Source: Streptomyces violens (GTDB lineage: Bacteria > Actinomycetota > Actinomycetes > Streptomycetales > Streptomycetaceae). From it: 64,000 nucleotides of DNA. Positions 46,861 through 55,877 of the stretch are shown here, piece by piece (the stretch's first letter is position 1; the number at the start of each line of letters is the position of its first letter). The translations under genes and the position numbers were made by a program. Below the pieces are notes generated by a model. That model was not told the origin of the DNA. It worked only from the letters and a program-made list of their open reading frames with translations, and searched no databases. The stretch covers positions 248,001-312,000 of the forward strand of contig NZ_JOBH01000003.1 of assembly GCF_000717745.1 (NCBI RefSeq), written 5' to 3'.

Positions 46861-47382
46861 CTACTTCTCCTTCACCGCAGGGGTACGGAGCTCCGGGCGG
46901 CCGGGCTGCTCGCCGCCGCGCTCCTTGATGTACGTGGCCGTCGGCACCATCACCTTGCGCCGGAAGACGCAGACGAGCGTGCCGTCCTGCTTGTAGCCCT
47001 TGGTCTCGACGTACACGATGCCGCGGTCGTTCTTCGACTTCGACGGCGTCTTGTCCAGCACGGTCGTCTCGCCGTAGATCGTGTCGCCGTGGAAGGTCGG
47101 CGCCACGTGCTTCAGCGACTCGATTTCGAGATTCGCGATCGCCTTGCCGGAGACGTCCGGCACGGACATGCCCAGCAGCAGCGAGTAGATGTAATTCCCG
47201 ACCACCACGTTCTTACCGAAGTCGGTCGTCCGCTCCGCGTAATTGCTGTCCATGTGGAGCGGGTGGTGGTTCATGGTGAGCAGACAGAAGAGGTGGTCGT
47301 CGTACTCGGTGACCGTCTTGCCGGGCCAGTGCTTGTACACGTCGCCGACGGTGAACTCTTCGTAGGTGCGGCCGAACTGCAT
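46861..47382 (-). CDS. mch: MaoC-family hydratase, probable mesaconyl-CoA hydratase
   Basis: A 173-residue hot-dog-fold hydratase. It starts MQFGRTYEEFTVGDVYKHWP, and the catalytic Asp/His region is CLLTMNHHPLHMDSNYAERT; VVVGNYIYSLLLGMS and VAPTFHGDTIYGET are typical. In this cluster it would hydrate mesaconyl-CoA to beta-methylmalyl-CoA. The start ATG has GGAGG ten bases upstream and lies five bases after the lyase stop. Confidence 0.85.
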   Translation of the reverse strand: MQFGRTYEEFTVGDVYKHWPGKTVTEYDDHLFCLLTMNHHPLHMDSNYAERTTDFGKNVVVGNYIYSLLLGMSVPDVSGKAIANLEIESLKHVAPTFHGDTIYGETTVLDKTPSKSKNDRGIVYVETKGYKQDGTLVCVFRRKVMVPTATYIKERGGEQPGRPELRTPAVKEK

Positions 47383-47387
47383 CGCGC

Positions 47388-48353
47388 TTACGCCTCCGGG
47401 GCCTCGAACTTGGACGTACGGGTCATGCCGGCGGCCCGGCCCTTGCCGGCGATGACCAGCGCCATCTTGCGGCTGGCCTCGTCGATCATCTCGTCGCCGA
47501 GCATCGCGGAGCCCTTCTTGCCGCCCTCCTCGGAGGTGCAGTAGTCGTACGCGTCGAGGATCAGCTCGGCGTGGTCGTAGTCCTCCTGCGAGGGCGAGAA
47601 GACCTCGTTGGCGGCCTCGACCTGGCCGGGGTGGAGCACCCACTTGCCGTCGAAGCCCAGCGCGGCGGCGCGGCCCGCGACCTCGCGGAAGCCGTCGACG
47701 TTCTTGATCTGGAGGTAAGGACCGTCGATCGCCTGGAGGTCGTTGGCGCGGGCCGCCATCAGGATCTTCATCAGGATGTAGTGGTAGGCGTCGGCGCCGT
47801 AGCCGGGCGGCTGCTCGCCAACGACCAGGGACTTCATGTTGATGGACGCCATGAAGTCGGCCGGGCCGAAGATGATCGTCTCGGTGCGCTGCGACGCCTG
47901 CGCGATCTCGTTGACGTTGTTGAGGCCCTGCGCGTTCTCGATCTGCGCCTCGATGCCGATCCGTCCGACCTCGAAGCCCATCGTCTTCTCGATCTGGGTC
48001 AGGAGCAGGTCCAGCGCGACGACCTGCTGGGCGTCCTGCACCTTGGGCAGCATGATGCAGTCCAGGTTCGGGCCCGCGCCCTCGACGACCGTGATGACGT
48101 CCCGGTACGTCCAGTGGGTGGTCCAGTCGTTGACCCGCACCACGCGCGTCTTGCCGGTCCAGTCGCCCTCGTTGAGCGCCTTCACGATGTTGTGCCGCGC
48201 GTCCGGCTTGGCGAGCGGCGCGCAGGCGTCCTCCAGGTCCAGGAAGACCTGGTCGGCGGCGAGGCCCTGGGCCTTCTCCAGGAAGCGGGGGTTGGAGCCC
48301 GGGACCGCGAGGCAGGAGCGGCGGGGGCGAAGCCGGTTGACGGGGGTGCTCAT
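47388..48353 (-). CDS. mcl: HpcH/HpaI (CitE-like) lyase, probable beta-methylmalyl-CoA lyase
   Basis: A 321-residue CitE/Mcl TIM-barrel protein: RRSCLAVPGSNPRFLEKAQG, ADQVFLDLEDACAP, CIMLPKVQDAQQV, IGIEAQIENAQGL and GFDGKWVLHPGQVEAANEVF. The family cleaves CoA-thioester beta-hydroxyacids; in this cluster beta-methylmalyl-CoA would be split to glyoxylate and propionyl-CoA. Its start overlaps the mutase stop by four bases (ATGA). Confidence 0.88.
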   Translation of the reverse strand: MSTPVNRLRPRRSCLAVPGSNPRFLEKAQGLAADQVFLDLEDACAPLAKPDARHNIVKALNEGDWTGKTRVVRVNDWTTHWTYRDVITVVEGAGPNLDCIMLPKVQDAQQVVALDLLLTQIEKTMGFEVGRIGIEAQIENAQGLNNVNEIAQASQRTETIIFGPADFMASINMKSLVVGEQPPGYGADAYHYILMKILMAARANDLQAIDGPYLQIKNVDGFREVAGRAAALGFDGKWVLHPGQVEAANEVFSPSQEDYDHAELILDAYDYCTSEEGGKKGSAMLGDEMIDEASRKMALVIAGKGRAAGMTRTSKFEAPEA

Positions 48354-50362
48354 GCGGGGACCTCCAGGGGATCGAGCTTGTTCGCGGTACGGATCTCGTC
48401 GACGATACGGCCGATGATCTCCGTGATACCGAAGTCCTTCGGGGTGAAAACGGCGGCGACACCGGCCTCGCGCAGCGCTGCCGCGTCCGCCGAGGGGATG
48501 ATGCCGCCGACGATGACGGGGATGTCGTCCACGCCGGTGCGGCGCAGCCGGGCCAGTACGTCCGGCACCAGCTCGGCGTGCGAGCCGGAGAGGATCGACA
48601 GGCCGACGCAGTGCACGTCCTCGGCGACGGCCGCCGAGACGATCTGCTCGGGGGTCAGCCGGATGCCCTGGTAGACCACTTCGAAGCCCGCGTCACGGGC
48701 CCGTACGGCGATCTGCTCGGCCCCGTTGCTGTGCCCGTCCAGGCCCGGCTTGCCCACCAGGAGGCGCAGCTTGCCACTGCCGAGCTCCTCGGCCGTACGG
48801 GCGACCTTCTCGCGGACGGCCGCGAGCGGGGTGCCCTGCTCGGCCGCGACGGCCAGCGGGGCGCTGGAGACGCCCGTAGGCGCCCGGAACTCGCCGAAGA
48901 CGTCCCGGAGGGCCCAGGCCCACTCCCCGGTCGTCACACCGGCCCTGGCGCACTCCAGAGTGGCCGCGAAGAGGTTGGTGTCCCCGGCCGCCGCCTTCTT
49001 CAGCGCGGAGAGGGCCTCCTGCGCCCGGTGCTCGTCCCGCGAGTCCCGCCACTCGTGCAGCGCCTGCACGACCCGCGCCTCGTTCTCCGGGTCCACCGTC
49101 ATGATGGCGGTGTCCAGGTCGGCGGTGAGCGGGTTGGGCTCGGTCGACTCGTAGCAGTTGACGCCGACGATCTTCTCCTCGCCGGCCTCGATCCGGCCGC
49201 GCCGCTCCGCGTGCGAGGCGACCAGCTGGGACTTGAGGTACCCGGACTCGACGGCGGCCATCGCGCCGCCCATCTCCTGGATCCGGTCGATCTCGGCCAG
49301 GGACTCCTCGACCAGCGCGTCCACCTTCGCCTCGATCACATGCGAGCCGGCGAAGATGTCCTCGTACTCCAGCAGGTCCGACTCGTGCGCGAGGACCTGC
49401 TGGATACGGAGCGACCACTGCTGGTCCCAGGGGCGGGGCAGGCCCAGCGCCTCGTTCCAGGCGGGCAGCTGCACGGCGCGGGCGCGGGCGTCCTTGGAGA
49501 GCGTGACGGCCAGCATCTCGAGGACGATGCGCTGGACGTTGTTCTCGGGCTGCGCCTCGGTGAGGCCAAGGGAGTTGACCTGGACGCCGTACCGGAAGCG
49601 GCGCTGCTTGGGGTTCTCGATGCCGTACCGCTCGCGCGTGATCTTGTCCCAGATGCGGCCGAAGGCGCGCATCTTGCACATCTCCTCGACGAAGCGGACG
49701 CCCGCGTTCACGAAGAAGGAGATCCGCGCGACGACATCGCCGAACTTCTCCGCCGGCACCTGCCCGGAGTCCCGTACGGCGTCCAGCACCGCGACGGCGG
49801 TGGACATCGCGTACGCGATCTCCTGCACCGGCGTGGCCCCGGCCTCCTGCAGGTGGTAGCTGCAGATGTTGATCGGGTTCCACTTGGGGATGTGCGCGAC
49901 CGTGTAGGTGATCATGTCGGTGGTCAGCCGCAGCGAAGGCCCGGGCGGGAACACGTGCGTGCCCCGCGACAGGTACTCCTTCACGATGTCGTTCTGCGTG
50001 GTCCCGGACAGCTTGGAGATGTCCGCGCCCTGCTCCTCGGCGACCACCTCGTACAGCGCCAGCAGCCACATCGCGGTGGCGTTGATGGTCATCGAGGTGT
50101 TCATCTGCTCCAGCGGGATGTCCTGGAACAGCCGGCGCATGTCACCGAGGTGGGAGACCGGGACCCCGACCCGCCCGACCTCGCCGCGGGCGAGCACGTG
50201 GTCGGGGTCGTAACCGGTCTGCGTCGGGAGGTCGAACGCGACCGACAGGCCGGTCTGGCCCTTGGCGAGGTTACGCCGGTACAGCTCGTTGGACGCCTCG
50301 GCGGTGGAGTGTCCCGCGTATGTCCGCATCAGCCACGGACGATCCTTCTGACGCTCAGTCAT
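48350..50362 (-). CDS. meaA: Ethylmalonyl-CoA mutase (MeaA-type B12-dependent mutase)
   Basis: A 670-residue adenosylcobalamin-dependent mutase. The N-terminal TIM barrel starts RPWLMRTYAGHSTAEASNEL and includes FDLPTQTGYDPDH. The C-terminal B12 domain has GLDGHSNGAEQI (His ligand near residue 541), VVYQGIRLTPEQIV, GLSILSGSHAEL and VIVGGIIPSADA. Substrate-region features and the neighbouring ccr gene favour ethylmalonyl-CoA over methylmalonyl-CoA. It converts ethylmalonyl-CoA to methylsuccinyl-CoA. It lies 30 bases after ccr. Confidence 0.92.
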   Translation of the reverse strand: MTERQKDRPWLMRTYAGHSTAEASNELYRRNLAKGQTGLSVAFDLPTQTGYDPDHVLARGEVGRVGVPVSHLGDMRRLFQDIPLEQMNTSMTINATAMWLLALYEVVAEEQGADISKLSGTTQNDIVKEYLSRGTHVFPPGPSLRLTTDMITYTVAHIPKWNPINICSYHLQEAGATPVQEIAYAMSTAVAVLDAVRDSGQVPAEKFGDVVARISFFVNAGVRFVEEMCKMRAFGRIWDKITRERYGIENPKQRRFRYGVQVNSLGLTEAQPENNVQRIVLEMLAVTLSKDARARAVQLPAWNEALGLPRPWDQQWSLRIQQVLAHESDLLEYEDIFAGSHVIEAKVDALVEESLAEIDRIQEMGGAMAAVESGYLKSQLVASHAERRGRIEAGEEKIVGVNCYESTEPNPLTADLDTAIMTVDPENEARVVQALHEWRDSRDEHRAQEALSALKKAAAGDTNLFAATLECARAGVTTGEWAWALRDVFGEFRAPTGVSSAPLAVAAEQGTPLAAVREKVARTAEELGSGKLRLLVGKPGLDGHSNGAEQIAVRARDAGFEVVYQGIRLTPEQIVSAAVAEDVHCVGLSILSGSHAELVPDVLARLRRTGVDDIPVIVGGIIPSADAAALREAGVAAVFTPKDFGITEIIGRIVDEIRTANKLDPLEVPA

Positions 50363-50392
50363 GTGCAGTCGTCTCCCGGACGGTTATTCGTC

Positions 50393-51730
50393 TCAGACGT
50401 TGCGGAAGCGGTTGATCGCGTCGATGTGCTGCGCGCGCTTCTCGTGGTCGCGGACGCCCATGCCCTCCTCGGGGGCCAGCGCGAGGACGCCGACCTTGCC
50501 CTGGTGGAGGTTGCGGTGCACGTCGTACGCGGCCTGGCCGGTCTCCTCCAGGGAGTACGTCTTCGACAGCGTCGGGTGGATCTTGCCCTTGGCGATCAGG
50601 CGGTTGGCCTCCCACGCCTCGCGGTAGTTGGCGAAGTGCGAGCCGATGATGCGCTTCAGCGACATCCACAGGTAGCGGTTGTCGTACTCGTGCATGTAGC
50701 CCGAGGTCGAGGCGCAGGTGGTGATGGTGCCGCCCTTGCGGGTGACGTACACGGAGGCGCCGAAGGTCTCGCGGCCGGGGTGCTCGAAGACGATGTCGAT
50801 GTCCTCGCCGCCGGTCAGCTCGCGGATGCGCTTGCCGAAGCGCTTCCACTCCTTCAGGTCCTGGGTGCTCTCGTCCTTCCAGAACTTGTAGCCCTCGGCC
50901 TTGCGGTCGATGATCGCCTCGGCGCCCATCTTCCGGCAGATCTCCGCCTTGTCCTCGCTGGAGACGACGCAGATCGGGTTGGCGCCGCCGGCCAGCGCGA
51001 ACTGGGTGGCGTAGGAGCCCAGGCCGCCGGACGCGCCCCAGATGAGGACGTTGTCGCCCTGCTTCATGCCGGCGCCGTTGCGGGAGACGAGCTGGCGGTA
51101 CGCGGTGGAGTTCACCAGGCCCGGGGCCGCCGCCTCCTCCCAGGTCAGGTGGTCCGGCTTCGGCATCAGCTGGTTGGACTTCACGAGCGCGATCTCGGCG
51201 AGGCCGCCGAAGTTGGTCTCGAAGCCCCAGATGCGCTGCTCGGGGTCGAGCATCGTGTCGTTGTGGCCGTCGGAGGACTCCAGCTCGACCGAGAGGCAGT
51301 GCGCGACGACCTCGTCGCCGGGGTGCCAGGAGTTCACGCCCGGGCCGGTACGGAGCACGACGCCGGCCAGGTCGGAGCCGATGACGTGGTACGGCAGGTC
51401 GTGGCGCTTGCTGAGCGGCGACATCCTGCCGTACCGCTCGAGGAAGGCGAAGGTCGACACCGGCTCGAAGATCGAGGTCCAGACGGAGTTGTAGTTGACC
51501 GAGGACGCCATGACGGCAACCAGGGCCTCGCCCGGGCCCAGCTCCGGCACCGGCACCTCTTCGAGGTGCAGCGACTTGCGCGGGTCCTTGTCCCGGCTGG
51601 GGAGGCCGGCGAACATCTCGGCCTCGTCCTTGTGCACGGTGATCGCGCGGTACGACTCGGGGATGGACAGGTTCGCGAAGTCTTCGCGGTTGCTGTCGGG
51701 CGCGGTGATCGCGTCAAGAATGTGGTTCAC
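50393..51730 (-). CDS. ccr: Crotonyl-CoA carboxylase/reductase
   Basis: A 445-residue medium-chain dehydrogenase-family enzyme that reductively carboxylates crotonyl-CoA with NADPH and CO2 to ethylmalonyl-CoA. With the GTG start at 51730, the four residues reported to hold CO2 in the Kitasatospora enzyme fall at the same numbers: N81 in SSVNYNSVW, F170 and E171 in IWGFETNF, and H365 in IIGSHFAN. The NADPH site is LIWGASGGLGSYATQFA. GGAGG lies eight bases before the start. It is the first gene of the ethylmalonyl-CoA operon and also a source of polyketide extender units. Confidence 0.96.
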   Translation of the reverse strand: MNHILDAITAPDSNREDFANLSIPESYRAITVHKDEAEMFAGLPSRDKDPRKSLHLEEVPVPELGPGEALVAVMASSVNYNSVWTSIFEPVSTFAFLERYGRMSPLSKRHDLPYHVIGSDLAGVVLRTGPGVNSWHPGDEVVAHCLSVELESSDGHNDTMLDPEQRIWGFETNFGGLAEIALVKSNQLMPKPDHLTWEEAAAPGLVNSTAYRQLVSRNGAGMKQGDNVLIWGASGGLGSYATQFALAGGANPICVVSSEDKAEICRKMGAEAIIDRKAEGYKFWKDESTQDLKEWKRFGKRIRELTGGEDIDIVFEHPGRETFGASVYVTRKGGTITTCASTSGYMHEYDNRYLWMSLKRIIGSHFANYREAWEANRLIAKGKIHPTLSKTYSLEETGQAAYDVHRNLHQGKVGVLALAPEEGMGVRDHEKRAQHIDAINRFRNV

Positions 51731-52110
51731 GGTTTGCCTCCGGCGAAGCACGCTGAGGGAACGGCTTTGAGGGAACGTCGGGGGTGGTGCGAAGGCGGTG
51801 CCGTCGGTTCGGCTGATGGTGCTCGGCAGGCGCGGGTGTGCGCGGGAGGTTGCCTGTGACGCAGGCATCCGGGCGCGCGGACCAGTGGTTCGCGGGGACA
51901 ACCGGTACGCCGAAGATCGGGTGTACCGGCCGCCCGGACAACATCAACGTATGACACCGCGTGCCAGTCGACAAGGCACTCGGTGCCAACAATTTCTCTC
52001 AGATGTCATCCATGCGGCACGCATGAGCAACAAAAACCACCGCAAAAGCGGACGATCCGCCGCCGCTGGGCGTGGCACGTGACGTTTGTTACTCGTGGGT
52101 CGCATAGCGA
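51731..52110. other. Intergenic region upstream of ccr, promoter candidates only
   Basis: No gene is seen. On the minus strand TTGTCG (near 51970) followed about 17 bases later by CATACG is a possible ccr promoter. The 13-base palindrome GGCACTCGGTGCC (51975-51987) lies beside it and could be an operator. A TTACTCGTGGGT motif lies at 52089-52100. Confidence 0.35.
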
Positions 52111-52142
52111 AGCGCCGCCACACCCAAGGGCGTGACGGCGCT
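52111..52142 (-). terminator. Terminator hairpin after the TetR gene
   Basis: AGCGCCG-CCACACCC is followed after AA by GGGCGTGA-CGGCGCT, a near-perfect stem of about 14 pairs, just beyond the stop at 52158 on the minus strand. It would separate the regulator transcript from ccr. Confidence 0.7.
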
Positions 52143-52157
52143 CTTCGCGGCTCGTGA

Positions 52158-52964
52158 TCAGTTGTTGTGCTCGCGCAGCGCCTTCTGGATCGTGCGCATG
52201 ACCTCGCTGAGCGGGGCGTCCGTACGGGCCACCGTCACCAGTACCTCGCCCTCCCGGGCCGCCGTCGCGGCGGGCGGCGGCCCCGCGGGCGTACGCCCTG
52301 CCCCGATGCCCGTGCCGAACGTCTCGCGGACGATCGCGAAGGCGTGGTCGAGCTGCGTCTCCACGTCCCCCTGCGCGCCCGCCCGCAGCCAGCGCCGCAG
52401 TACGTGGTTGTGCGCGGTGACCACCGCGGACGCGGCGACCTCCGCGAGCAGCGGGTCGTCGTTGCCCTCGCGGTGCGCGCCCTCGTCGAAGTGGCCCAGG
52501 AGGTAGCGCGTGAAGAGCCGTTCGTACCGCGCCACCGAGGCGATCTCCGCCTCGCGCAGCGTGGGTACTTCGCGGGTCAGGCGGTAGCGGGCCACGGCCA
52601 CGGCCGGCGAGGCCGCGTACATCCGCATGACCTCTTTGATGCCGCGGCACACCGTGTCCAGCGGGTTCTCGTGTGCGGGCGCCGCGTCCAGCACGGCCTC
52701 GGCCCGTACGAGGGTGTCGTCGTGGTCGGGGAAGATCGCCTCTTCCTTGGAGCGGAAGTGGCGGAAGAACGTCCGCCGGGCGACCCCCGCCGCCGCGGCG
52801 ATCTCATCGACGGTCGTCGCTTCGTAGCCCTTGGTCGCGAACAGCTCCATCGCCGCCGCCGCCAATTCGCGGCGCATCTTGAGCCGCTGGGCGGCCGCGC
52901 GGCGCGAGCCGGGCGTCGTGGTGTCGGGACCGTCTGAAGGCTGCGTACGAGCGGGCTGGGACAT
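52158..52964 (-). CDS. TetR-family transcriptional regulator
   Basis: A 268-residue regulator. The N-terminal DNA-binding domain is clear: AAMELFATKGYEATTVDEIA then AAGVARRTFFRHFRSKEEAI. The C-terminal ligand domain is helical with an extended, Ala/Gly-rich tail. Given its place between ccr and the 3-hydroxybutyryl-CoA dehydrogenase it probably senses an acyl-CoA and controls the ethylmalonyl-CoA genes. The start is uncertain: ATG 52964 or ATG 52982, neither with a strong ribosome binding site. Confidence 0.88.
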   Translation of the reverse strand: MSQPARTQPSDGPDTTTPGSRRAAAQRLKMRRELAAAAMELFATKGYEATTVDEIAAAAGVARRTFFRHFRSKEEAIFPDHDDTLVRAEAVLDAAPAHENPLDTVCRGIKEVMRMYAASPAVAVARYRLTREVPTLREAEIASVARYERLFTRYLLGHFDEGAHREGNDDPLLAEVAASAVVTAHNHVLRRWLRAGAQGDVETQLDHAFAIVRETFGTGIGAGRTPAGPPPAATAAREGEVLVTVARTDAPLSEVMRTIQKALREHNN

Positions 52965-53020
52965 GTGGGGACGGTACTTCATAATCCCTCGGCCTGCGCC
53001 ATTCGCCCGGGGGACGGGCG

Positions 53021-53052
53021 GCCGGGAGGCCGCGGGAGAGCCGCCTCCCGGC
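53021..53052 (-). terminator. Terminator-like hairpin after the 3-hydroxybutyryl-CoA dehydrogenase gene
   Basis: GCCGGGAGG and CCTCCCGGC form a perfect 9-base-pair stem with a 14-base loop in the 118-base gap before the TetR gene. This suggests the dehydrogenase transcript ends here. Confidence 0.5.
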
Positions 53053-53082
53053 TCCAGCAGCCCGCCCCAGCCGCCCCCGGCG

Positions 53083-54909
53083 TCAGCGCTTGGCGTACTC
53101 ACGGAAGCCGCGGCCGGTCTTGCGGCCGAGGCAGCCCGCGGCCACGAGGTGTTCCAGCAGCGACGCCGGGGCCAGGCCCGGATCGCGGAACTCCGCGTGC
53201 AGCACCTTCTCGATGGCCAGCGAGACGTCCAGGCCCACCACGTCGAGCAGTTCGAACGGGCCCATCGGGTAGCCGCCGCCCAGCTTCATCGCGGCGTCGA
53301 TGTCGTCCGGGGAGGCGTAGTGCTCCTGGACCATCTTGATCGCGTTGTTCAGGTACGGGAAGAGCAACGCGTTCACGATGAAGCCCGCCCGGTCGCCGCA
53401 GTCCACCGGGTGCTTGCGGACCTTGGCGCACACCGCGCGCACCGTCGCGTGGGCATCGTCGGCCGTCAGGACCGTCCGCACGACCTCGACCAGCTTCATG
53501 GCCGGCGCCGGGTTGAAGAAGTGCATCCCGATGACGTCCTGGGGCCGCGAAGTGGCCCGCGCGCAGGCCACGACCGGCAGCGAGGAGGTCGTGGTGGCCA
53601 GCACCGCGCCCGGCTTGCAGATCTTGTCCAGCGTCCCGAAGAGCTGCTGCTTGATCTCCAGGTCCTCGGCCACCGCCTCGACGGCCAGATCCACCTCGGC
53701 GAACGCGTCCAGCGAGCCCGCCGGGGTGATCGCGGCGAGCGCCGCGTCCCGGGCCTCCTCGGTCATCCGGCCCTTGGCGACCGACCGGCCCAGCGACTTC
53801 TCGATCCGGGCCTTGGCCTTCTCCGCCTTCTCCTGGCTGCGCGCGGCGAGCATGACCTCGTAACCGGCCTTCGCGAAGACCTCGGCGATGCCGCTGGCCA
53901 TCGTCCCGGAACCGGCCACGCCGACGCTGCGGACCGTACGGGCCCCGGACTGCTCCCCGGCCGCGGCCGGAGTGTCCGCGTCGGCCACGACGGTCGCCGA
54001 GCCCGGCGCCTCGTACGTGTAGAAGCCGCGGCCCGCCTTGCGGCCCGTCAGCCCCGCTTCGGAGAGCTGGCCGAGGATCGGCGCGGGCGCGTGCAGCCGG
54101 TCGTGCGACGCGGCGTACATCGCCTCCAGGACCGTACGGGCGGTGTCGATGCCGATGAGGTCCAGCAGGGCGAGCGGCCCCATGGGCAGCCCGCAGCCCA
54201 GGCGCATCGCCGCGTCGATGTCCTCACGGGTCGCGTACTTCGACTCGTACATCGCGGCGGCCTGGTTCAGGTACCCGAAGAGCAGGCCGTCGGCGACGAA
54301 GCCGGGGCGGTCGCCCACCGCGATCGGGTCCTTGCCCAGCTCACGGGCGAGCTCGGTGACGGCGGCCACGGCCGTGGGCGCGGTCAGCACGGAGGAGGCG
54401 ACCTCGACCAGCTTCATGGCCGGTGCGGGGTTGAAGAAGTGCAGGCCGAGCACGCGCTCCGGGTACTGCGAATCGGCGGCCAGCCGGGTCACCGAGAGGG
54501 AGTTGGTACCGGTGGCCAGCACGGCGTCCGGGCGGACGATGCCGTCCAGGGCGTTGATGATCTGCCGCTTGAGCTCGTAGTCCTCCGGCACCACCTCGAT
54601 CACCAGATCCGCCTCCGCGGCGGCCTGCAGATCGGAGAAGGTACGGAACCGGGCCAGCAGATCGGCCCGCTCGCGCTCGGTGATCCGCTCGCGCTGCACG
54701 GCACGGGCGGTGGACGCTTCCAGGGCGGTGACCGAGCGGCGGACCGCGGTGTCGTCGATGTCGATGCCGATGACCTCGCGGCCGGCGCGGGCGAGCACCT
54801 CGGCGATGCCGGTACCCATCGTGCCCAGGCCGACGACGGCGACGGTGGCGATACCGGAGGCGGCGGTGGCGGGGGACAGGGGCGAATCTGGGGTGGACGA
54901 GAGGCCCAT
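53083..54909 (-). CDS. hbdA: Tandem-domain 3-hydroxybutyryl-CoA dehydrogenase
   Basis: A 608-residue protein made of two similar 3-hydroxyacyl-CoA dehydrogenase units. Unit 1 starts VAVVGLGTMGTGIAEVLARA, unit 2 starts near residue 305 with VGVAGSGTMASGIAEVFAKA. Each has the catalytic HFFNPAPAMKLVEV stretch and a C-terminal dimer domain ending GRKAGRGFY or GRKTGRGFR. It reduces acetoacetyl-CoA to 3-hydroxybutyryl-CoA, the feed to crotonyl-CoA and Ccr. The single-unit form is about 285 residues, so this is an internal duplication or fusion. The start ATG has AGGAG eight bases upstream. Confidence 0.92.
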   Translation of the reverse strand: MGLSSTPDSPLSPATAASGIATVAVVGLGTMGTGIAEVLARAGREVIGIDIDDTAVRRSVTALEASTARAVQRERITERERADLLARFRTFSDLQAAAEADLVIEVVPEDYELKRQIINALDGIVRPDAVLATGTNSLSVTRLAADSQYPERVLGLHFFNPAPAMKLVEVASSVLTAPTAVAAVTELARELGKDPIAVGDRPGFVADGLLFGYLNQAAAMYESKYATREDIDAAMRLGCGLPMGPLALLDLIGIDTARTVLEAMYAASHDRLHAPAPILGQLSEAGLTGRKAGRGFYTYEAPGSATVVADADTPAAAGEQSGARTVRSVGVAGSGTMASGIAEVFAKAGYEVMLAARSQEKAEKAKARIEKSLGRSVAKGRMTEEARDAALAAITPAGSLDAFAEVDLAVEAVAEDLEIKQQLFGTLDKICKPGAVLATTTSSLPVVACARATSRPQDVIGMHFFNPAPAMKLVEVVRTVLTADDAHATVRAVCAKVRKHPVDCGDRAGFIVNALLFPYLNNAIKMVQEHYASPDDIDAAMKLGGGYPMGPFELLDVVGLDVSLAIEKVLHAEFRDPGLAPASLLEHLVAAGCLGRKTGRGFREYAKR

Positions 54910-55176
54910 CGCGAGACTCCTGAGGGTGTTCCCCTGCGGGCAGGGGAGAAGTGACGACTGAGGGTGAGCGCACACGTGGTCGCCGCGATCGATGCGGTCG
55001 ACGCCATCGAGGGATGCGGTCGAGGAGTGTGTACGGAAGGAGCTGCGCGGCGGGCCCTGTCCCGGGACCACGGCCGGTCACTCCGCTGATGTCGTGCTGT
55101 GCGGTGCCGAACCGACTTCACTCATGGCGGCTGCGTCACCAGGCCGCCGGAGCAGGGGTGCTGCTCGTACCGGCAG

Positions 55177-55193
55177 ATTAACTCGCGGGTAAT
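55177..55193. promoter_or_regulatory. Candidate operator between divergent genes
   Basis: ATTAACTCGCGGGTAAT has near-palindromic AT-rich ends in GC-rich surroundings, between the dehydrogenase and the HEAT-repeat gene. A related TTACTCGTGGGT occurs near ccr at 52089. TetR regulators often bind such sites. The link is tentative. Confidence 0.35.
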
Positions 55194-55270
55194 GGCAAGC
55201 GCCAGGGGGAAAGGGGGGAATTAATCTGTGGCGCGGGCCACGCCGAGGCGGCGGGGGAGGAGCATCGCAA

Positions 55271-55876
55271 ATGGAAGACCAATTCCATGAGTTGACCGAC
55301 CGGGTACGGGGCGAGCTGCGGTCACCGGCCGATCTCGTCACCTACGAACGCCTGCTGGGCCTCGCCCGCAAGAACACCCCGGCGGGCAGAGAAGAGCTGG
55401 CCAGAATGCTCACGGCGGTCGAGCGCCCGCTGTGGACCCGCGAGATCGCCGCCTTCTCCCTCGGCTGCGCCGGCGACCGCCGCGCCTTCGAGACGCTCGT
55501 CCTCCTCCTGAACTACCGCGACCCGGTCCGCTGCGCCACGGCCGCGCACGCGCTGGCCCGTCTCGGCGACCCCCGCACCGCCCGCGCCGCCGCGGCCCTC
55601 GCCACCAACCCCCTCCGCACGGCCTACGCGCTCCACCCCGTACGCCTCCTCGTGGACCTCCGCGCCCCCGAGTCCGTCCCCGCCCTGATCTCCACCCTCG
55701 AACGCCTCCTCACCCCCCACACCCCCTACTGGCGCGTCGCCCTCGCCTGTGTGGAGGGCCTCGGCGCCCTGGGCGACCGCCGCGCCGTACCGGCCCTCAC
55801 CGCAGCCCTGGACCACCCCCGCCTGGCGGCCGCGGCGGCGGCCTCGCTGGCGAGGCTCGACACGGGGACCGGCTGA
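55271..55876 (+). CDS. HEAT-repeat domain protein
   Basis: A 201-residue, all-helical, Ala/Leu/Arg-rich protein with about four HEAT-like units: REIAAFSLGCAGDRRAFETL, CATAAHALARLGDPRTARAA, LLVDLRAPESVPALISTL and CVEGLGALGDRRAVPALTAA. Such scaffolds bind proteins. There is no catalytic motif. The start ATG is preceded by GGGGGAGGAG. It is divergent from the dehydrogenase and convergent with the radical SAM gene, whose stop is two bases away. Confidence 0.8.
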   Translation: MEDQFHELTDRVRGELRSPADLVTYERLLGLARKNTPAGREELARMLTAVERPLWTREIAAFSLGCAGDRRAFETLVLLLNYRDPVRCATAAHALARLGDPRTARAAAALATNPLRTAYALHPVRLLVDLRAPESVPALISTLERLLTPHTPYWRVALACVEGLGALGDRRAVPALTAALDHPRLAAAAAASLARLDTGTG

Positions 55877-55877
55877 G

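Noticed and set aside
48578..51859. 1093-codon open frame on the plus strand
   Set aside because: It lies opposite meaA and ccr, whose active-site residues are intact, and its protein is repetitive with no domain. Long antisense frames are expected at this GC content.
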